Source: JANMDS01 sp031430575 (GTDB lineage: Bacteria > Pseudomonadota > Gammaproteobacteria > Burkholderiales > Casimicrobiaceae). Taken from it: a stretch of 10,255 bases of DNA. Under the pieces are notes generated by a model. The model made no database searches and was not told the origin of the DNA. It saw nothing but the letters and a program-made list of their open reading frames with translations. Location: contig JANPBT010000018.1 of the NCBI GenBank assembly GCA_031430575.1, positions 1 to 10,255 on the forward strand, given 5' to 3'. Made by a program: the position numbers and the translations under genes. Shown piece after piece: positions 6,214 to 10,255 of this stretch (its first letter is position 1; each line of letters begins with the position of its first letter).

Positions 6214-6311
6214 TAATACCTGCGGCGCAGATTTGGCGTAATTTCATCGATGCGCTACTCAACAATCGCTCTATGTCTGCGCGGTAGGTCAAATCTGCGC
6301 CGCAGGTATTA
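6214..6311. repeat. Composite inverted-repeat element, copy 3 (98 bp)
   Basis: The arms 6214-6235 and 6290-6311 are perfect inverted copies over 22 bases, containing the same ACCTGCGGCGCAGATTTG core as copies 1 and 2. The interior is about 54 bases, much shorter than in the other copies, so it may be an internally deleted form. It begins 16 bases past the M19 peptidase stop and could fold at the 3' end of the peptide-operon transcript. Its other side lies 8 bases from the broken end of the truncated gene. Confidence 0.8.
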
Positions 6312-6327
6312 ATGAAAAAGCATTCAT

Positions 6328-7293
6328 TCAATGCCACACCGCCGTGGCGACGCGCAGCATATTGGCGCCCATCACCAGTTCAATTTCTTGAGCATTCATC
6401 CCGACTTTTTCGAGCGCAGCGGGCAACAGCGTCCATGTTTCTACTGGCGGATACTTCATCGGCTCGATGTCGTGCGTATACCCCGCTGATTTTGGCCACC
6501 AATAACTAGCATCGAAATCACCGGGGGGGCGATCGCTTAACTCATCTTGGCGAAAGCTATTGTCCATGCCGATGCCTACGTGTTGTGCGCCAACTAAATT
6601 TGCCACGTAGGCGGCGTGTTTGGCCAGATCATCTGCGTTAGGTTGTGCGGAACCCAAAAAAGCTGAGACACCAGAAACGCAGACCACACCGCCCGTTGCC
6701 GCGCAGCGCGTGATTTGCGCATCGGTAATGTTGCGACCATGCGCTTGCATTGCAAGTGGATTGGCGTGACTAAATATCACGGGCTTGCTTGATGCGGCCA
6801 TGATGTCAAGACTGCAGCGCCGCCCGGTGTGCGAGCAATCCATCAACACGCCAGCGGCGTTCACGGCTTCTACCATGCGCACGCCAAGCGGGGTGAGGCC
6901 ACGCTCGATATCGTGGCATCCATCCGCTACGCTATTGTTACGGTTGTACGCAAAGTGGATTTGCCGAACGCCCAGATCGCGATACATGGCGACCATTTCA
7001 GGTTGCTCAAGCAGCGGCAGCGCGCCCTCCAAATCAAAACCAATCGCGATCTTGCACGATGCCTGCGCAGCATGTATATCCGCCACGCTGCGCGCGAGCA
7101 CGTAGCGATCGGCGTGCAAGGCAATCGTCGCCCGAAACCCTGCGATCACGGACATCACTTGCGAAAGCGGATTCATGTCCATCCCAATATTGATCGAGGC
7201 ATAGTTCACGCCTGCCGCGCGCAGCGCATCAAGCGGCGCGAAGCTTGCTCGCGGATGAAGCGGAATACAGGTGTGTGCTTCCCATTGAATCAT
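6328..7293 (-). CDS. M19-family (membrane dipeptidase-like) peptidase
   Basis: The 321-residue product belongs to the M19/renal dipeptidase TIM-barrel metallo-hydrolases, which cleave dipeptides using a binuclear zinc site. By analogy with human DPEP1 I assign Glu89 (FDLEG) as bridging ligand, His155 (DCSHTG) and His176 (FSHANP) as second-site ligands, Arg187 (HGRNITD) as substrate binder and Asp244 (GIGMDNS) as catalytic acid/base. The first metal motif, usually HxD, reads HTC (His7-Cys9, in WEAHTC). I recall a proteobacterial subgroup with this WxAHxCLPL-type start, so this may be a subfamily trait. There is no signal peptide, so the enzyme is cytoplasmic. ATG 7293 is chosen because AGGA lies 7 bases before it; this start leaves a 16-base gap to the dppF-like stop, whereas the longer frame (7335) would overlap it without a site. 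Last gene of the peptide-transporter operon, likely hydrolysing imported peptides. Confidence 0.9.
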   Translation of the reverse strand: MIQWEAHTCIPLHPRASFAPLDALRAAGVNYASINIGMDMNPLSQVMSVIAGFRATIALHADRYVLARSVADIHAAQASCKIAIGFDLEGALPLLEQPEMVAMYRDLGVRQIHFAYNRNNSVADGCHDIERGLTPLGVRMVEAVNAAGVLMDCSHTGRRCSLDIMAASSKPVIFSHANPLAMQAHGRNITDAQITRCAATGGVVCVSGVSAFLGSAQPNADDLAKHAAYVANLVGAQHVGIGMDNSFRQDELSDRPPGDFDASYWWPKSAGYTHDIEPMKYPPVETWTLLPAALEKVGMNAQEIELVMGANMLRVATAVWH

Positions 7294-7309
7294 GATGATT
7301 TCCTGCCAA

Positions 7310-8116
7310 TTAAAGAGATTGCTGCGCGCGCTCAAATCCTTTAGAGGCGATCATTAAGCTTTGGGTATACGCCGCGGTGGAGCGGTTATGCGCCAGCGCT
7401 TCAGCGGGCAACACCTCTATAGTGCGGCCACTTTGCATCACCAAAATATGCTCGCACAAATGCGTGACCACTGCCAAATCGTGACTCACCATAATAAAGG
7501 TAAGCCCCAGCTTATTGCGTAGCGCTTCAAGCAAATTGAGCACTTCTGCTTGCACAGACGCATCAAGCGCAGAGGTCGGCTCGTCTAGCAAAAGAATTTG
7601 CGGCGATAAGATGAGCGCTCTTGCTATGGCCACGCGTTGGCGCTGCCCGCCGGAGAGTTGATGCGGATAGCGAAAGCGAAACCCAGAGCCGAGCCCAACG
7701 TCATCGAGCGCCTTTGCAATGCGTATTTCCGTATCGCCAATATCGTGAATGGCCAACGGTTCCGACAAAATACGATCCACGGTTTGCCGCGGGTGCAGCG
7801 AGCCATATGGATCTTGAAACACCATTTGAACTTGTCGCCGAAATGCTTTGCTGCCTGGCATGGCGAGTGGCTCTGTTGAAAAATCACTGGCTGCGCGCGT
7901 AAGCGCCACGCTGCCACGCGCAATAGGCGCGAGGCCACAAATCGCGCGCAATATCGTTGATTTTCCCGAGCCTGATTCGCCTACGATGCCAAAGCTTTGG
8001 CCGGGCGCAACGCTAAGCGATGTGTCATCAACAGCCACAAATTCGCCGTAGCGCACGCGCAGGTTTTTAATTTCAATTCCGGCCGCGGCGCGTGCTGATA
8101 AATGCGGCGCGCTCAA
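7310..8116 (-). CDS. dppF: Peptide ABC transporter ATPase, DppF/OppF-like
   Basis: This is one of the two nucleotide-binding subunits powering di/oligopeptide import. With a TTG start at 8116 it has 268 residues. Walker A GESGSGKST is at 46-54, the Q-loop glutamine at 101 (VFQDP), signature LSGGQRQR at 154-161, Walker B ILLLDEP at 174-180 and the H-loop histidine at 212 (VSHD). The start is decided by GGAG (minus strand 8128-8125) placed 8 bases before TTG, and by the TTGA overlap with the stop of the preceding ATPase gene. The frame extends further upstream to 8287, but that part is the shadow of the upstream gene's coding region. There is no ATG near the true domain start. Translational coupling to dppD is the likely control of expression. 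Substrate class (dipeptide or longer) cannot be fixed from this subunit. Confidence 0.92.
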   Translation of the reverse strand: MSAPHLSARAAAGIEIKNLRVRYGEFVAVDDTSLSVAPGQSFGIVGESGSGKSTILRAICGLAPIARGSVALTRAASDFSTEPLAMPGSKAFRRQVQMVFQDPYGSLHPRQTVDRILSEPLAIHDIGDTEIRIAKALDDVGLGSGFRFRYPHQLSGGQRQRVAIARALILSPQILLLDEPTSALDASVQAEVLNLLEALRNKLGLTFIMVSHDLAVVTHLCEHILVMQSGRTIEVLPAEALAHNRSTAAYTQSLMIASKGFERAQQSL

Positions 8117-8955
8117 AGCGCCCACTCCGCTTGGCGCTGCAGCGTAGGGAGCGGATGCTGGCTTTGACCGAGCTGCGGCAAGCACCCCAGCAAGCCCTGG
8201 GTGTATGGATGCTGGGCATTGGCAAGATCGCGCGCGGCAAGCTCCTCCACCACGCGTCCGGCATACATCACCAACACCCGATCGCAAAATGAAGAAACCA
8301 ATCGCAAATCATGGGAAATAAAAATCAAGCCCATGCCGCGCTCGGTGACGAGCTTATCCAAGATAGAAAGCACCTGCAGCTGCACGGTGACATCAAGCGC
8401 CGAAGTGGGCTCGTCAGCAATCAGTAATTCAGGCTTCGCCACTAGCATCATCGCGATCATTGCGCGCTGGCCCATGCCACCAGAGACTTCATGCGGGTAG
8501 AGTTTCAACATACGCTCAGGGTTCTCAATTTGCACCGCAGCAAGCGCATCAATTGCAGCGCCGCGGGCATCGGATTTACTGACTGATGTGTGCGCACGCA
8601 ACGATTCGATAATTTGCGCGCCAATGGTCATCACCGGGTTGAGCGAATACTTTGGATCTTGCAAAACCATGGCGATCTGCCCACCGCGCAGTGCCCGTCG
8701 CTCTTCTGAGGAGCAGCGCAACAAATCGGTGCCCTTAAATTGCAAACGATCTGCGCTGACCTTTCCGCCCGGTGCGGTCAGCCCCATCACAGCCCGCCCG
8801 GTTTGGGATTTACCCGAGCCCGATTCCCCGACGATGCCCAAGCGCTCATGCCTAAGCTTAAAGGAAACGCCCTTAACGACTTCGTTAAAAACACCTTCCC
8901 TATTTGGATAGCTCACGCGAAGATTTTCTACGATTAATACTGGGTCAACACTCAT
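8113..8955 (-). CDS. dppD: Peptide ABC transporter ATPase, DppD/OppD-like
   Basis: The 280-residue product is the second ATPase of the transporter and would pair with the DppF-like subunit on the cytoplasmic face. Walker A GESGSGKSQ is at 43-51, the Q-loop at 99 (VLQDP), signature VSGGMGQR at 157-164 (the SGGM form is typical of the OppD side), Walker B LLIADEP at 177-183 and the H-loop histidine at 215 (ISHD). The C-terminal YTQGLL motif (251-256) is the oligopeptide-transporter ATPase extension. ATG 8955 overlaps the permease stop as ATGA, and AAGG is 7 bases before it. The C-terminus overlaps the next gene's start by 4 bases. The protein is shorter than E. coli DppD or OppD (about 330 residues), with a short tail after YTQGLL. 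That could mean loss of the Fe-S/Cys tail found in some homologues. Confidence 0.93.
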   Translation of the reverse strand: MSVDPVLIVENLRVSYPNREGVFNEVVKGVSFKLRHERLGIVGESGSGKSQTGRAVMGLTAPGGKVSADRLQFKGTDLLRCSSEERRALRGGQIAMVLQDPKYSLNPVMTIGAQIIESLRAHTSVSKSDARGAAIDALAAVQIENPERMLKLYPHEVSGGMGQRAMIAMMLVAKPELLIADEPTSALDVTVQLQVLSILDKLVTERGMGLIFISHDLRLVSSFCDRVLVMYAGRVVEELAARDLANAQHPYTQGLLGCLPQLGQSQHPLPTLQRQAEWAL

Positions 8956-9890
8956 TGCTGCGCCTTAGGGTCGAGCGCATCGCGCAAACCATCGCCTAGC
9001 AAATTAAAGCCCAAGCTGATGAGGAAAATGGCGGCGCCGGGCGCGGCAGCAACCCACCATTGATCGAGCACATAGGCGCGACCATTGGCAATCATCGCCC
9101 CCCATTCGGGCATCGGCGGCTGCGCGCCAAGGCCCAAGAAGCCAAGCCCTGCAGCAGTCAAAATAATGCCTGCCATATCAAGCGTTACGCGAACGATGAC
9201 TGACGAGAGGCAGAGCGGCATGATGTGTCGTAATACGATTCGCCAAGGCGAAGCCCCCATCAATTTCACTGCAGAAATGTAATCAGCGTCGCGCAGCGTG
9301 AGCGTTTCGGCGCGGGCGATGCGGGCATACGGCGGCCAGGAAGTGATGGCGATGGCGATCACTGCGTTTTCAATGCCGGGCCCGAGCGCGGCAACGAACG
9401 CAAGCGCGAGAATCAGTCGCGGGAAAGCCAAGAAAATATCGGTGATGCGCATTAAAACCGCATCTACCCAACCGCCCGCGTAGCCCGCTACCGTGCCGAC
9501 CAAAAGCCCAATCGGTGCGGCGAGTACGGCCACCAACGTGACAACAAACAGTGTAATGCGCGAGCCATGCAGGATACGAGACCAAATGTCGCGACCTTGA
9601 TCGTCGGTGCCAAACCAATGGGTTGATGAAGGCGGAAGCAATCGTGTCGTGCGTAAATCGCCTGTGAAAGGCGAGTAGGGCGCCAACACATTTGCGAGCA
9701 ACGCGCATATGATCAAGGCCAGCACGATCGCTAAGCCTAACAGCGCCAGTTTATTTCGGGCAAACACGCGCCATGCATTAAACGCTCGACCACACGCTGC
9801 TTGCTTGCGTGAAGTGGGGCGCTCGGAAGTGAGCCAATCGCGCATGCTTTCATTTGAGGTTGCAGCCGCAACGATGCTAGGGCGTTGCAT
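8952..9890 (-). CDS. dppC: Peptide ABC transporter permease, DppC/OppC-like
   Basis: The 312-residue inner-membrane permease forms half of the peptide channel. It has a cytoplasmic N-terminus of about 47 residues, a first membrane helix at about 48-70 and the family motif HWFGTDDQGRD at 91-101. Helices lie near 112-137, 147-170, 227-256 and 279-298. The EAA-like coupling loop, ARAETLTLRDADYISAVKLMGAS, lies at 192-214 and contacts the ATPases. GLGAQPPMPEWG (253-264) is a second hallmark of this subfamily. ATG 9890 follows the upstream permease stop by 2 bases, with GAGGA 10 bases upstream inside the end of that gene. The stop overlaps the dppD start. The length is usual for the family. Confidence 0.94.
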   Translation of the reverse strand: MQRPSIVAAATSNESMRDWLTSERPTSRKQAACGRAFNAWRVFARNKLALLGLAIVLALIICALLANVLAPYSPFTGDLRTTRLLPPSSTHWFGTDDQGRDIWSRILHGSRITLFVVTLVAVLAAPIGLLVGTVAGYAGGWVDAVLMRITDIFLAFPRLILALAFVAALGPGIENAVIAIAITSWPPYARIARAETLTLRDADYISAVKLMGASPWRIVLRHIMPLCLSSVIVRVTLDMAGIILTAAGLGFLGLGAQPPMPEWGAMIANGRAYVLDQWWVAAAPGAAIFLISLGFNLLGDGLRDALDPKAQQ

Positions 9891-9892
9891 CG

Positions 9893-10255
9893 CTATCGCG
9901 TCCTCGGGTCAAGTAAGCGATAGAGCAAATCAGAAAGTAGATTGAGCCCGATAAAAATACTGCCCACCACAATCGTGCCGCCTAGCACCGCATTCATATC
10001 TGCGTTTTGTAGTGAGTTTGTTAAATACAAGCCTAGACCGGGCCATGCAAAAACCGTTTCTGTGAGCACTGATCCTTCCAGCAATCCAGCGTATGAAAGC
10101 GCAATCACGGTAACAAGTGGCACTAAGGCATTGCGCAGCGCATGAAACCAAATAATGCGCGTTTCGGAAAGACCCTTCGCGCGGGCTGCAACGATATATT
10201 CCTGTGAAAGCTCGTTAAGCATGAAAGAGCGGGTCATGCGGCTGATGTAGGCCAG
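9893..10255 (-). CDS. dppB: Peptide ABC transporter permease, DppB/OppB-like (C-terminal part)
   Basis: The last 120 codons of the partner permease are visible; the frame stays open to the window edge, so the start lies beyond 10255. An internal ATG at 10237 should not be taken as the start, because the six codons before it continue the family sequence (LAYISR before MTRSFML). The coupling loop EYIVAARAKGLSETRIIWFHALRNAL lies just after the visible start. It is followed by a membrane helix, the ETVFAWPGLG motif characteristic of DppB/OppB, and a last helix ending in LLYRLLDPRTR. The full family length is usually about 300-340 residues, so roughly two thirds is missing from view. The substrate-binding protein gene, often upstream of dppB, is not visible. 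Confidence 0.93.
   Translation of the reverse strand: MAYISRMTRSFMLNELSQEYIVAARAKGLSETRIIWFHALRNALVPLVTVIALSYAGLLEGSVLTETVFAWPGLGLYLTNSLQNADMNAVLGGTIVVGSIFIGLNLLSDLLYRLLDPRTR

Noticed and set aside
164..6311. CRISPR array
   Set aside because: The repeated units are far apart, in inverted pairs, and lack regular spacers; no cas gene is present.
7294..7335. Earlier in-frame start for the M19 peptidase
   Set aside because: It would overlap the dppF stop and lacks a ribosome binding site; ATG 7293 has AGGA at proper spacing.
6829..7344. Plus-strand frame of 171 codons
   Set aside because: It is the antisense shadow of the M19 peptidase, whose metal-binding motifs are clear.
8117..8287. N-terminal extension of the dppF-like frame
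   Set aside because: It would overlap dppD coding sequence by about 170 bases, the extra residues have no ABC-domain character, and a coupled TTG start with a good ribosome binding site explains the gene.

Overview
The window looks like a chromosomal segment of a Gram-negative proteobacterium. The evidence is a lipoprotein with a lipobox, two secreted enzymes with signal peptides, a patatin of the kind common in proteobacteria, and a Dpp/Opp-type peptide ABC transporter. A beta-proteobacterial (Burkholderiales-like) origin is my best guess from protein flavour and moderate GC, but no rRNA or tRNA is present to settle it.

Layout. Bases 1-114 hold the last codons of what looks like an IS4-type transposase, followed by about 600 bases of repeat-rich DNA without a convincing gene. 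The plus strand then carries a patatin-like phospholipase (718-1914), a class D beta-lactamase homologue (2018-2905), a secreted alpha/beta hydrolase of the dienelactone hydrolase/PAF-acetylhydrolase type (3196-4188), a possible small Cys-rich protein (4679-4930) and a lectin/endostatin-like lipoprotein (4970-5671). A perfect 16-bp bidirectional terminator (5719-5756) separates these from the minus-strand half.

The minus strand, read from 10255 downwards, is a tight operon: dppB-like permease (cut by the window edge), dppC-like permease, dppD-like ATPase, dppF-like ATPase and an M19 (membrane dipeptidase family) peptidase. Junctions are a 2-base gap, an ATGA overlap, a TTGA overlap and a 16-base gap. 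The obvious reading is import of di/oligopeptides followed by hydrolysis; the substrate-binding protein is not in view. Downstream of the operon lies a 5'-truncated remnant of a secreted or surface protein gene (5927-6205).

The most unusual content is non-coding. Three composite elements (164-326, 4269-4427, 6214-6311) are each bounded by inverted copies of one 22-28 base sequence with the core ACCTGCGGCGCAGATTTGG, itself containing the small palindrome CTGCGGCGCAG. They sit only between genes. One abuts the broken end of the truncated gene and also lies just past the stop of the peptide operon. They look like a REP/BIME- or MITE-like family in this genome. Other points of interest are an operator-like inverted repeat over a candidate promoter before the hydrolase, a beta-lactamase with an altered SxV motif, and an M19 peptidase whose first metal motif reads HxC rather than HxD.
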